DNA from: JAGPDF01 sp052035735
GTDB lineage: Bacteria > Acidobacteriota > Thermoanaerobaculia > Multivoradales > JAGPDF01
DNA: 64,000 nt
Assembly: GCA_052035735.1 (NCBI GenBank)
Contig: JBPOHI010000036.1
Coordinates: 55,783 to 119,782 of the forward strand
Direction of reading: 5' to 3'
Part shown: positions 51,584 through 60,163 of the stretch, one piece after another
Position numbering within the stretch: the stretch's first letter is position 1
Layout: every line of letters starts with the position of its first letter
Program-made: the position numbers and the translations under genes
The notes under the pieces: generated by a model
The model's database searches: none
What the model was told of the DNA's origin: nothing
What the model saw: the letters and a program-made list of their open reading frames with translations, nothing else

Positions 51584-52030
51584 ATGAAAGTCATCCTGAT
51601 GAGCGATTTGCGTCACCGCGGCCGGCGCGGGCAGGTGGTCGAAGTGAAGCCGGGCTTCGCACGTAACTTCCTGCTGCCCCACGGCCTCGCGCTGCCGGCC
51701 TCGCCGGGCAACATCAAGCGCTTCGAGCACGAGAAGAAGAAGATCGACGCCCGCCACGACGAGGCGCTGGCAGCCGCGACGGCGGAGGCAGCCCGCATCT
51801 CCGGCGTCAACTTGACGCTCAAGAAGCGCGCCATGGAGACCGGCACCCTGTACGGCTCGGTCTCCGTCTCCGACATCGTGGCTGCGCTGCACGAGAAGGG
51901 GATCGAAGTCGATCGCCGCCAGGTCGACCTCGTGGGCGGAATCAAGTCGGTTGGCGACCACGTCGTTCGCATCGAGCTCCATGCCGACGTCGTGGCAGAG
52001 CTCGCCGTAGCCGTCGCCGCCGAAGACTAG
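51584..52030 (+). CDS. rplI: 50S ribosomal protein L9
   Basis: A 148-residue bL9: N-terminal rRNA-binding domain MKVILMSDLRHRGRRGQVVEVKPGFARNFLLPHGLAL, the long connecting helix, and a C-terminal domain with GTLYGSVSVSDIVAAL and GGIKSVGDHVVRIELHADV. A TAGGAGCC site lies before the ATG. It ends four bases before the methyltransferase gene. Confidence 0.95.
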   Translation: MKVILMSDLRHRGRRGQVVEVKPGFARNFLLPHGLALPASPGNIKRFEHEKKKIDARHDEALAAATAEAARISGVNLTLKKRAMETGTLYGSVSVSDIVAALHEKGIEVDRRQVDLVGGIKSVGDHVVRIELHADVVAELAVAVAAED

Positions 52031-52034
52031 TTCC

Positions 52035-53240
52035 GTGAAGGGGAGCGATCCGCATCGCGATCTCAAGCCGGGTGCGGGCGCTTCCGAACCGACGATCGAG
52101 CGTTTTCTCGGCGATCCGACCAGAAGCATCGAAGACTGGCGATGGCTGTGGGCCGGAGACGAAGCGTTTCCGATCCGCAGCCATCGTGGTTTTTTGGGCC
52201 GCCTGGTGGTCTTCTTCAAGCGTCTCGTGCGCCCCGTGGTGCAGGCGCCGCAGCGCGACCTCTGGGACCGCCAGCGCGTCTTCAACCTCGTCCTGCTCGA
52301 GTATCTGCAGCGCGGCGAGGACGTACGCAAGCAGGTCACCGAAGTTCACGAGCACCGCATCAATCACCTCGACGCCGTCTACCGCGAGGGCCTGAACGAG
52401 ATCATGCAGCACAACGACGCGCTGTTCTCGCGCGTCGACCAGAAGCTCGACTTCCTCCGCCGCGAGACGCGCACCATCTGGGGCCGCCTGGGCGCTGCGC
52501 TGGCGATCGCCGAGAAGGGCGGCTTGCCGGCGGTCGTCAAGGCGCAGGAGGAGCATGTCTACGTCGAGCTCGAGCGCCGGTATCGCGGCACCGAGGAGGA
52601 GATCGCGGAGCGCATCTCGCGCTTCCTGCCGAACCTCGAGGGGCACTCCGAAGTCCTCGATCTGGGTTGCGGGCGGGGTGAGGCGCTGGCGGTCCTGCGC
52701 GGCAAGGGCATCGCCGCCCGCGGCGTCGACCTGTCGGCATCGATGGTCGCCGAGTGCCATCGCAAGGGGCTCGACGCCGAGGTGGGAGACCTGCTCGAGT
52801 ACCTGGCCGGCGCTCCCGAGGGTCGCTTCGGCGGAATCGTCTCGTTTCACGTCATCGAGCATCTGCCGCCGCAGGTTCTCGACCGTCTGGCGCGTCTCGC
52901 CTGGCGTGCGCTCCGTCCCGGTGGCCTGCTGATTCTCGAGACGCCCAACCCGCTCTCGCTGGTGGTGGCGGCGCGCAACTTCTGGCTCGATCCGACGCAC
53001 CAGCGGCCCGTGCATCCCGAGAGCCTCAAGCTGAGCCTGGAGCTCGCCGGCTTCGACCCGGTCGAGCGGGTCGATCTGCGGCCTTTCCCCGAGGTCGATC
53101 GCCTGCCCGAGATCCGCGTCGACAGCGTGGCGGCGGATCAGCGGCCGCTCGCTTTCGAAATCAACTCGCTGCGCGACCGGGTGGACGACCTGCTCTTCGG
53201 CTGCCAGGACTACGCGGTACTCGCCCGCAAGCCCGCCTGA
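52035..53240 (+). CDS. SAM-dependent methyltransferase with long N-terminal helical region
   Basis: A 401-residue protein. The C-terminal 210 residues form a class I methyltransferase: motif I EVLDLGCGRGEAL (about residue 210), GVDLSASMVAECH, VSFHVIEHLPPQ, and LILETPNPLSLVVAARNFWLDPTHQRPVHP, a stretch common in polysaccharide or O-antigen methyltransferases. The first 190 residues are helical and charged with possible coiled coil (EHRINHLDAVYREGLNEIMQHND). It is probably a glycan or lipid-linked sugar methyltransferase; the substrate is unknown. GTG start, four bases after rplI. It converges on the PBP1A gene. Confidence 0.72.
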   Translation: MKGSDPHRDLKPGAGASEPTIERFLGDPTRSIEDWRWLWAGDEAFPIRSHRGFLGRLVVFFKRLVRPVVQAPQRDLWDRQRVFNLVLLEYLQRGEDVRKQVTEVHEHRINHLDAVYREGLNEIMQHNDALFSRVDQKLDFLRRETRTIWGRLGAALAIAEKGGLPAVVKAQEEHVYVELERRYRGTEEEIAERISRFLPNLEGHSEVLDLGCGRGEALAVLRGKGIAARGVDLSASMVAECHRKGLDAEVGDLLEYLAGAPEGRFGGIVSFHVIEHLPPQVLDRLARLAWRALRPGGLLILETPNPLSLVVAARNFWLDPTHQRPVHPESLKLSLELAGFDPVERVDLRPFPEVDRLPEIRVDSVAADQRPLAFEINSLRDRVDDLLFGCQDYAVLARKPA

Positions 53241-53246
53241 CGGGGT

Positions 53247-53260
53247 CCGCGGCGCCGCGG
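53247..53260. terminator. GC-rich palindrome between convergent genes (weak terminator candidate)
   Basis: CCGCGG-CG-CCGCGG is a near-perfect palindrome in the 21-base gap between the methyltransferase and PBP1A genes. It could slow transcription from both sides. There is no T tract, so the call is tentative. Confidence 0.3.
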
Positions 53261-53261
53261 C

Positions 53262-55751
53262 TCAGTTCGCTTCCGCCCCCTCCTCCGCGGATTCGACCGG
53301 GAAGTTCTCTTCCGTCAGGCCGTCGGGCATGCGCTCGCGATCCTTGGAGTTGTAGAACGGTCGCTGTTGCGCCCACGGCAGCTCGAGGATCCGTGCCCAA
53401 CGCGCCTCGTAGGGGCGGTCGGGTCCGCTGCCGGCGAGGAAGGCCTCGTTGATCGTCTTTTCGGCGGCGGGCGTGGCGGCGAGACCCGTACGGTGCTCGA
53501 CGGTGCGGAACTCCACTCCCGGCGGCACGGGGAAGTGCTCGCCCTCCATCAGCCAACCCTCCTTCAGGCCGGTCTCGGCGAGCTCGCGCCAGATCGGAAT
53601 CGCCGCTTCGGCGCCGGTCATCTTCTTGCCCAGGGTGCGCTTCTGGTCGTACCCGACCCACACCAGCATGGTGTACCGCGGCGTATAGCCGACGAACCAG
53701 GCATCGGTGTAGTCGTTCGTCGTGCCGGTCTTTCCGGCGATGTCGAGCGGCAAGTCGGCCAGTTTCGCACCCGTGCCGCGATCCACCACGCCTTCGAGCA
53801 TCGAGGTCAGGACGTAGGCGGTCGCGGGCTCGAGCGCCTTCGTCGCCTGCGCCTCGTGCTGCTCCAGGGCGGCGCCGCTGCCGGAGAGCACGCGATCGAC
53901 CAGATACGGCTTCACCAGCACGCCCTGGTTGGCGAACGCCGCGTAGGCTGCGGCCACTTCGAGCGGCATGAGGTCGGCAGAGCCGAGCGCGAGGCTGGGG
54001 TAGGGAGGCAGCGCGGAGGTGATGCCGCAGCGCCGGGCGAAGTCGATCGCCTTGCCGACGCCGACCAGGTCCATGAGCTTCACCGAGGTGACGTTGACCG
54101 AGAGCTCGAGCGCCCGCCGCAGGGTGAGCATGCCGTAGTAGCGCCGATAGTAATTGCGCGGACTGTAGGTCGGCAGACCGTCGGCACCAGGGAACAGCGC
54201 CGGGGCGTCGAACAGCGTGTCTGCCGGGGTGAAGCCGTTCTCCAGCGCGGCGCCGAAGACGAACGGCTTGAACGACGAGCCGGCCTGGCGCATCGCCTGG
54301 TTGGCGCGATTGAACCGGCTGCGGCGGAAATCCCAACCGCCGACCATGGCGCGAATCGCTCCGGTGGCCGACTCGAGGACGATGGCGGCGCCCTCCACCT
54401 GGGGCTCCTGTTCGAGCATCCAGTAGGAGACCTCCGGCTTCTTCGCATCCTGCGCCGGACGGAACCAGGCGATGTCGCCGACGCGGAGAATCTCGCCCGG
54501 CGATCGCCGCGAAGTCCAGGCGACGCCGGCCGCATTCACCGTCACCTCGCCCTCCGGTGTGCGGACGCGGGCCTCCGGACCGGTCGCGAGGACGAGTCCG
54601 GGAACCCAGGTCTCGGGTGCCGGATTGCGCCCGGCCAAGGCCTCGATGGCTTCGCCGTCGAGATCGCCGCGCTGGCCGCGCAGGATCGCGCCGCGATAGC
54701 CGCGCCGGTGGTCGAGCCGCAGCAGGCCGTTGCGCAAGGCCGTTTCCGCGGCCCCTTCGATGCGCAGGTCGAGCGTCGTCTGGACCTGCAGGCCTTCGTG
54801 GTAGAGGCGGTCGACGCCGTAGGTCTTCTCGAGGTGCTTGCGCACCTCCTCGGCGAAGAAGGAGCCGACTTCGGCCTGCCGCGGGGCGCGCGTGACCACC
54901 AGCGGGCTGGCGATCGCCTGGGCATGCTGGCCGGCGGAGATGAAGCGCTCCGCGAGCATCCGGTTGAGCACGTAGTTGCGCCGCGCGACGACCTGATCGG
55001 GATGACGGTAGGGGCTGAACTGGCTCGGGCGCTGGACGATGCCGGCGAGCGTCGCGGCCTCCGGCAACGAGAGCTCGGCGACGCCGTGGCCGAAGTAGGC
55101 GCGCGCGGCGCTCTCCATGCCGTAGTTGCCGTGGCCGAGAAAGACGACGTTGAAATACATCGCCAGGATCTGTTGCTTGGAGAGCTGCTTTTCGAGCTCG
55201 ACGGCGAGAAAGGCCTCCGAGATCTTCCGCCGCCAGCTCTTCTCGTCGGTGAGAAAGAGCTTGCGGGCGAGCTGCATGGTGATCGTCGAGGCCCCCTGGG
55301 CATGGCGGCCGCGGCGCAGGTTGACCAGCACCGAGCGCACGATGCCCAAGGCGTCGATGCCGCCATGGCGGAAGAAGTTGCCGTCCTCGGCGGCGAGCAG
55401 GGCGTCGCGAAGCAGGGGCGGGATCTCTCCCTGGTCGAGCATCAGCCGGCGCTCGCGGGCGTAAGAGGCGAAGGCGACCTTGCCTTCGCGGTCGTAGATC
55501 TGGGTGACCAGCTTGGGGCTGAAGCTCGCCACGGCGTCGACGCGCGGGACGTGGATCGCCGCTGCGACGGCGATGCCGACGCTCACGCCAAAGACCGCGG
55601 CAGCGAGGAACTGCAGCAGCCAACGTCGCTTGCGGACGGGGCGTTGGCGACCGCCCCAGCCGGCTCGCGCGGCACCAGCTGACGGAGCGAGCGAGACCCC
55701 GGCGCGCGCGGGCTCGTCCGGGGGGACCGACGAAGAAGGCACGATCGCCAT
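53262..55751 (-). CDS. class A penicillin-binding protein (PBP1A-type)
   Basis: An 829-residue bifunctional peptidoglycan synthase. After one membrane helix (about 50-75) comes the GT51 glycosyltransferase: LLAAEDGNFFRHGGID (catalytic Glu), GASTITMQLARKLFL, RRKISEAFLAVELE. The transpeptidase domain has GSSFKPFVFG (S-x-x-K nucleophile), LSVNVTSVKL (S-x-N) and IAGKTGTTNDYTDAWFVGYTP (KTGT). The start may be ATG 55751, or GTG 55742, which lies seven bases after a TATAAT box and could be leaderless. It stands alone on the minus strand. Confidence 0.93.
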   Translation of the reverse strand: MAIVPSSSVPPDEPARAGVSLAPSAGAARAGWGGRQRPVRKRRWLLQFLAAAVFGVSVGIAVAAAIHVPRVDAVASFSPKLVTQIYDREGKVAFASYARERRLMLDQGEIPPLLRDALLAAEDGNFFRHGGIDALGIVRSVLVNLRRGRHAQGASTITMQLARKLFLTDEKSWRRKISEAFLAVELEKQLSKQQILAMYFNVVFLGHGNYGMESAARAYFGHGVAELSLPEAATLAGIVQRPSQFSPYRHPDQVVARRNYVLNRMLAERFISAGQHAQAIASPLVVTRAPRQAEVGSFFAEEVRKHLEKTYGVDRLYHEGLQVQTTLDLRIEGAAETALRNGLLRLDHRRGYRGAILRGQRGDLDGEAIEALAGRNPAPETWVPGLVLATGPEARVRTPEGEVTVNAAGVAWTSRRSPGEILRVGDIAWFRPAQDAKKPEVSYWMLEQEPQVEGAAIVLESATGAIRAMVGGWDFRRSRFNRANQAMRQAGSSFKPFVFGAALENGFTPADTLFDAPALFPGADGLPTYSPRNYYRRYYGMLTLRRALELSVNVTSVKLMDLVGVGKAIDFARRCGITSALPPYPSLALGSADLMPLEVAAAYAAFANQGVLVKPYLVDRVLSGSGAALEQHEAQATKALEPATAYVLTSMLEGVVDRGTGAKLADLPLDIAGKTGTTNDYTDAWFVGYTPRYTMLVWVGYDQKRTLGKKMTGAEAAIPIWRELAETGLKEGWLMEGEHFPVPPGVEFRTVEHRTGLAATPAAEKTINEAFLAGSGPDRPYEARWARILELPWAQQRPFYNSKDRERMPDGLTEENFPVESAEEGAEAN

Positions 55752-55755
55752 TATA
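55750..55755 (-). promoter_or_regulatory. -10 box (TATAAT) for the PBP1A gene
   Basis: A perfect TATAAT on the minus strand overlaps ATG 55751 and lies seven bases before the in-frame GTG 55742. If used, the real start would be that GTG on a leaderless message. It shares bases with the plus-strand TATAGT (55752-55757). Confidence 0.45.
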
Positions 55756-55757
55756 GT
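55752..55757 (+). promoter_or_regulatory. -10 box (TATAGT) for the small membrane protein-uvrBC unit
   Basis: TATAGT lies ten bases before ATG 55768 and 25 before ATG 55783. Being superimposed on the minus-strand TATAAT, the two promoters should compete for polymerase. Confidence 0.4.
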
Positions 55758-55782
55758 CTTCCGTCCGATGGAGGACCGACCG

Positions 55783-56319
55783 ATGAACGACTCCCCGCCG
55801 CCCCCGCCGACTCCGGACGCGAAGCCCTTTGCAGCTGCACCCGTAGGCGGCGGAGGGGGCTGCCAGAAGCCGCTGCTGATCGGCTGCGGTCTGCTCGCGC
55901 TGCTGCTCGGCATCGGGGCGGTGATCTTCGTCGTCAAGGCCAAGGACGTTCTCGCCTATGCCATGAACCAGCTGCGGACGCAGGTGGTCGCCCATCTGCC
56001 GGCCGACGCACCGGCGAACGACCGCCAGCGGGTCGACGACGGTTTCGACGCGGCACTGGCCCGGATCCGCAGCGGAGAGCTCGACCCCGCCGCGCTCCAG
56101 GAGCTGCAGAAGAAGCTGACCGCGGCCGCCTCGGCCGCCGCCAGCCGGAGTCTGACGCGCGACGAGCTCGACGGACTCCTCACCGCGCTGGACCAGTTCA
56201 ACGGAAAGGCCGGCGCGGAGACGCCCGAGGATGCCTCCGGCGTCGCGCCGCCAGCGAGCGCCCCGGGCGGAACGGGTGAGGCCGAGACCGCCGCACCCGC
56301 GAGGCCGCCCGCACCTTGA
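55783..56319 (+). CDS. single-span membrane protein of unknown function
   Basis: This 178-residue protein starts MNDSPPPPPTP. It has one membrane helix (LLIGCGLLALLLGIGAVIFVV, about 33-53), then a helical domain (VDDGFDAALARIRSGELDPAALQELQKKL, SLTRDELDGLLTALDQF), and an Ala/Pro-rich tail. No family is recognised. ATG 55783 is chosen for the GGAGG site eight bases upstream; ATG 55768 would add five residues and fits a leaderless start. uvrB overlaps its stop (TTGA), so it is part of the uvrBC unit. Confidence 0.65.
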   Translation: MNDSPPPPPTPDAKPFAAAPVGGGGGCQKPLLIGCGLLALLLGIGAVIFVVKAKDVLAYAMNQLRTQVVAHLPADAPANDRQRVDDGFDAALARIRSGELDPAALQELQKKLTAAASAAASRSLTRDELDGLLTALDQFNGKAGAETPEDASGVAPPASAPGGTGEAETAAPARPPAP

Positions 56320-58307
56320 ACCGGTTCGAGCTCGTCTCACCCTTCTCGCCCCAGGGCGACCAGCCGGCAGCGATCGACCAGCTCGCCGCCGGGCTCGAAC
56401 GCGGCGACAAGGAGCAGGTCCTGCTCGGCGTGACCGGCTCGGGCAAGACGTTCTCGATCGCCAAAGTGGTCGAGCGCGTCAACCGGCCAACCCTCGTCCT
56501 GTCGCACAACAAGACCCTCGCGGCGCAGCTCTTCCAGGAGTTCCGCAGCTTCTTTCCCCACAACGCGGTGGAGTACTTCGTCTCGTACTACGACTACTAC
56601 CAGCCCGAGGCCTACGTTCCGCAGTCGGATACCTACATCGAGAAGGAAACCAACATCAACGAGGAGATCGACCGCCTGCGCCTGCGCGCCACCAAGGCGC
56701 TCTTCGAGCGCCGCGACGTGCTGCTGGTGGCATCGGTCTCCTGTATCTACGGCCTGGGATCCCCGGAGTCCTTCTTCGGCATGCTCGAGTTCTTCGAGCA
56801 GGGGAGCCAGGCGGGGATGGACCGCGCCCTGGCGCGCCTCGTCGCCATGCAGTACCAGCGCACTTCGCTGGATCTGTTCCACGGCAGCTTCCGCGTGCGC
56901 GGCGACATCCTCGAAATCCTGCCGGCGTACGAAGACACCGCGCTGCGCATCGAGTATTTCGGCGACGAGATCGAGCGCATCACCCGGTTCGACACCCTGC
57001 GTGGCGATGCCCTCGAGGAGCTCGGCCGCGTCGCTGTCTTCCCGCGCACCCACTACGTGACGCCGAAGGAGAATCTCGAACGTGCGATCGGCTCGATCCA
57101 GCGCGAACTGCGCGAACGGCTCGACGAGCTCGAGGCGGAGGGCAAGCTCCTCGAGCGGCAGCGCCTGGAACAGCGCACGCGCTTCGACCTCGAGATGCTG
57201 AAGGAGACCGGCTACTGCCATGGCATCGAGAACTACTCCCGGCATCTCTCCGGACGCGCCGCCGGCGAACCGCCGCCGACGCTGCTCGACTACTTCCCGC
57301 AGGACTTCCTGCTGATCGCCGACGAGAGCCATCAGACGATCCCGCAGGTGCGCGGCATGTACCACGGCGACCGCTCGCGCAAGCAGACTCTGGTCGATTT
57401 CGGCTTCCGTCTGCCGTCGGCGCTCGACAACCGGCCGCTCACCTTCGAGGAGTTCGACGCCCGCATCGGCCAGCGGATCTACGTCTCGGCGACTCCTGCG
57501 CCCTGGGAGCTGACGCGCGTCGGCGGTGTCGTCGCGGAGCAGCTGATCCGGCCGACCGGGCTGCTCGATCCGGAGATCGAGATCCGCCCGGCGAAGGGGC
57601 AGGTCGACGACCTGCTGATGCGGATCCGCGAGGTCTCCGCCCGCGGCGAGCGCGTCCTGGTCACCACCCTGACCAAGAAGATGGCGGAGGAGCTGACCCA
57701 GTACCTCATGGAGTGCGGCGTCCGCGTGCGCTATCTGCACAGTGACGTCGAGACCCTGGAACGCTCCGAGATCATCACTTCGCTGCGCCGCGGCGAGTTC
57801 GACGTGCTGATCGGCATCAACCTCCTGCGCGAAGGCCTGGACCTGCCCGAGGTGTCGCTGGTCGCCATTCTGGACGCCGACAAGGAGGGCTTCCTGCGCA
57901 GCGAAACGGCGCTGATCCAGACCTCCGGCCGCGCCGCTCGCAACCTCAACGGCAAGGTGGTCCTCTATGCCGACGTCGAGACCAACTCGATCCGCCGGAC
58001 GGTCGAAGAGACCCGGCGTCGCCGGCTGCGCCAGGAAAGTTACAACCAGGAGCACGGCATCGAGCCGCGGACGATCCTGAAGGACATCCACAGCCCGCTC
58101 GTCGCGATGAGCAACCTCGACTACTCGGCGAGCCTGAGCCCCCGGCTGCTCGACGTGGCGGACGGCCCCGAAGTGCCGTTGGCGCAGCGCATCGCGAGAG
58201 TGGAAAAGGAGATGAAGGCGGCCGCGAAGCGCCTCGAATTCGAGGAGGCGGCGGCGCTGCGCGATCGCCTGAAGGAGCTCCGCGAGCTGCAGATCTATGC
58301 CGGGTGA
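56316..58307 (+). CDS. uvrB: excinuclease ABC subunit B
   Basis: A 663-residue UvrB, the damage-verifying helicase-like subunit of nucleotide excision repair. It shows Walker A LLGVTGSGKTFS, the beta-hairpin stretch EYFVSYYDYYQPEAYVPQSDTYIEKE, helicase motifs LLIADESHQTIPQ, GINLLREGLDLPEVSLV and QTSGRAARN, and the C-terminal UVR motif that binds UvrC (RIARVEKEMKAAAKRLEFEEAAALRDRLKEL). The start is TTG 56316, overlapping the previous stop. uvrC overlaps its end by GTGA. Confidence 0.97.
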   Translation: MNRFELVSPFSPQGDQPAAIDQLAAGLERGDKEQVLLGVTGSGKTFSIAKVVERVNRPTLVLSHNKTLAAQLFQEFRSFFPHNAVEYFVSYYDYYQPEAYVPQSDTYIEKETNINEEIDRLRLRATKALFERRDVLLVASVSCIYGLGSPESFFGMLEFFEQGSQAGMDRALARLVAMQYQRTSLDLFHGSFRVRGDILEILPAYEDTALRIEYFGDEIERITRFDTLRGDALEELGRVAVFPRTHYVTPKENLERAIGSIQRELRERLDELEAEGKLLERQRLEQRTRFDLEMLKETGYCHGIENYSRHLSGRAAGEPPPTLLDYFPQDFLLIADESHQTIPQVRGMYHGDRSRKQTLVDFGFRLPSALDNRPLTFEEFDARIGQRIYVSATPAPWELTRVGGVVAEQLIRPTGLLDPEIEIRPAKGQVDDLLMRIREVSARGERVLVTTLTKKMAEELTQYLMECGVRVRYLHSDVETLERSEIITSLRRGEFDVLIGINLLREGLDLPEVSLVAILDADKEGFLRSETALIQTSGRAARNLNGKVVLYADVETNSIRRTVEETRRRRLRQESYNQEHGIEPRTILKDIHSPLVAMSNLDYSASLSPRLLDVADGPEVPLAQRIARVEKEMKAAAKRLEFEEAAALRDRLKELRELQIYAG

Positions 58308-60151
58308 AGCCGCGCAGCCGGGCTCCCGGAGCTGAGGGTCCGATGCACGCCGACCTCCGCCGCCAGATCGAAGAGCTCCCCGACTCGCCGGGCATCTACG
58401 TCTTCCGCAACGCCGCCGGGGAGGCGCTCTACGTCGGCAAGGCGAAGTCGCTGCGCAAGCGTGTGCCGAGTTACCTCGGCAAGGATCTCGAGCCGCGCCT
58501 CGCGGCGATGGTCGCCCTCGCGGTCACCGTGGAGTGCGTGGCGACGGCGACCGAGGCCGCCGCCCTGATGCTCGAGAACAACTGGATCAAGCGTCACCGG
58601 CCGCGCTACAACGTCCTGCTGCGCGACGACAAGACCTACCCCTACCTCAAGCTGACCCGCGAGCCCTGGCCGCGTCTGGTATTCACCCGCCGCATTCGTC
58701 AGGACGGCGCCGAGTACTTCGGCCCCTACCTGCCGGCGGGCATGGCGCGGCGGGCGCTCAAGCTGGTGCAGAAGCTCTTCGGGGTCAGGGTGTGCACGAT
58801 CGAAATCGACGGCGGCTTGCCCCGCCCGTGCCTCTACCACGACATGAAACGCTGCCTGGGCCCCTGTGTGGCGGGCCTGACCTCCGCAGCGGAATACGCC
58901 GCGGCCGTCGAGGCCGCGAGTCTCTTCCTCGCCGGCAAGACCGCGCCGCTGGCGAAGAGCCTGCGCAGCCAGATGGAGGCGGCGTCCGAAGAGCTCGAGT
59001 TCGAGCGCGCCGCGCGGCTGCGCGACCTGCTGCTCGAGATCGAGCGCCAACCGGCACGCTCGCCGTTGTCGTCGGTCCACGACGAGGACCTCGACCTCTA
59101 CGGCGTCGCGGTGCACGGCAATCAGGCCGCGGTGTCGATCCTCGTCATGCGCTCGGGGCAGGTGCTCGACCGCCGCGAGGTCTTCTGGGAGGGCGAGAGC
59201 GCCGCGAGTCCGCCGCAGCTGCTCTCCGAGCTCCTGCCGCAGCTCTATGCCCAGACGACCTTTCTGCCGAAGGAGCTCCACCTGCCGTTCGAAGTGGACG
59301 GCGAAGAGGCGCTCGCGGAGTGGATGTCGGAGCGCAAGGGGGAGCGCGTCTACCTCCGCCACCCCGAGCGCGGACCGAAGGCCGAGCGCCTGCGGATCGC
59401 CGCCAAGGACGCCGAATTCGCTTTCCGCCGGCGCTTCCGGATCGATCCGGCGCGCGATGCCGCACCGCGGGCGCTGGCGCGCCATCTGGGCCTCGCTGAG
59501 CCGCCACGCTGGATCGAAGGCTTCGACATCTCGAACCTGCAGGGGACGGCGGTGGTCGCTTCGATGGTGGTCTGGAGGGACGGGCGGATCCGCAAAGGGG
59601 AGTATCGCAGCTTCAACATCCGGGGATTCACCGGCCAGGACGACTTCCGCTCGATCGCCGAGGCAGTGGGCCGGCGCTACCGGCGGTTGCGCGAGGAGTC
59701 GGGACTCCTGCCCGACCTGGTGATGATCGACGGTGGCCGCGGGCAGCTGGGGGCGGCGGCGACGGCGCTCGCCGGGCTCGAGCTCGAGGAGCTGCCGCTG
59801 GTCGCGCTCGCCAAGCGTGAAGAGGAGCTCTATCTGCCCGGCGCGCCCGAGCCGCTGCGTCTGCCGCGCCGCGACGACGGCCTTCGCCTCCTGCAGATGC
59901 TGCGCGACGAGGCGCACCGCTTCGCGGTCTCGCGCCATCGCCGGCGGCGCACGACCGGCGCCCTCCGCAGCCGCATCGAGGAGATCCCGGGCGTCGGTCC
60001 GGCCCGGCGCAAGCTGCTGGCGAAGCGCTACGGCACCTGGGAGTTGCTCGGCGCGGCGCCGCGCGACGAGATCCAGGCGCTGCTCGGCGAGGCGGTGGGC
60101 GCCGCCGTACACGACTACTTGCACGGGGACCTCGCCCCCGAGATCGACTAG
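58304..60151 (+). CDS. uvrC: excinuclease ABC subunit C
   Basis: A UvrC of up to 615 residues, the nuclease that cuts both sides of a lesion. The GIY-YIG domain begins SPGIYVFRNAAGEALYVGKAKSLRKRV. A Cys-rich patch (PCLYHDMKRCLGPCVAG) follows, then a UVR motif near residue 220, the RNase H-like domain with FDISNLQGTAVVASMVVW and LVMIDGGRGQLGAAA, and C-terminal helix-hairpin-helix repeats (EIPGVGPARRKLLAKRYGTWELL). GTG 58304 overlaps the uvrB stop (GTGA); ATG 58343 is nearer the usual UvrC start and would remove 13 residues. Confidence 0.96.
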   Translation: MKPRSRAPGAEGPMHADLRRQIEELPDSPGIYVFRNAAGEALYVGKAKSLRKRVPSYLGKDLEPRLAAMVALAVTVECVATATEAAALMLENNWIKRHRPRYNVLLRDDKTYPYLKLTREPWPRLVFTRRIRQDGAEYFGPYLPAGMARRALKLVQKLFGVRVCTIEIDGGLPRPCLYHDMKRCLGPCVAGLTSAAEYAAAVEAASLFLAGKTAPLAKSLRSQMEAASEELEFERAARLRDLLLEIERQPARSPLSSVHDEDLDLYGVAVHGNQAAVSILVMRSGQVLDRREVFWEGESAASPPQLLSELLPQLYAQTTFLPKELHLPFEVDGEEALAEWMSERKGERVYLRHPERGPKAERLRIAAKDAEFAFRRRFRIDPARDAAPRALARHLGLAEPPRWIEGFDISNLQGTAVVASMVVWRDGRIRKGEYRSFNIRGFTGQDDFRSIAEAVGRRYRRLREESGLLPDLVMIDGGRGQLGAAATALAGLELEELPLVALAKREEELYLPGAPEPLRLPRRDDGLRLLQMLRDEAHRFAVSRHRRRRTTGALRSRIEEIPGVGPARRKLLAKRYGTWELLGAAPRDEIQALLGEAVGAAVHDYLHGDLAPEID

Positions 60152-60154
60152 ACT
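60149..60154 (+). promoter_or_regulatory. -10 box (TAGACT) for the DUF4388 gene, possibly leaderless
   Basis: TAGACT overlaps the uvrC stop codon and lies nine bases before ATG 60164, the same distance as for mutS and the GH38 gene. No ribosome site is visible. Confidence 0.45.
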
Positions 60155-60163
60155 GAGGCCAAC

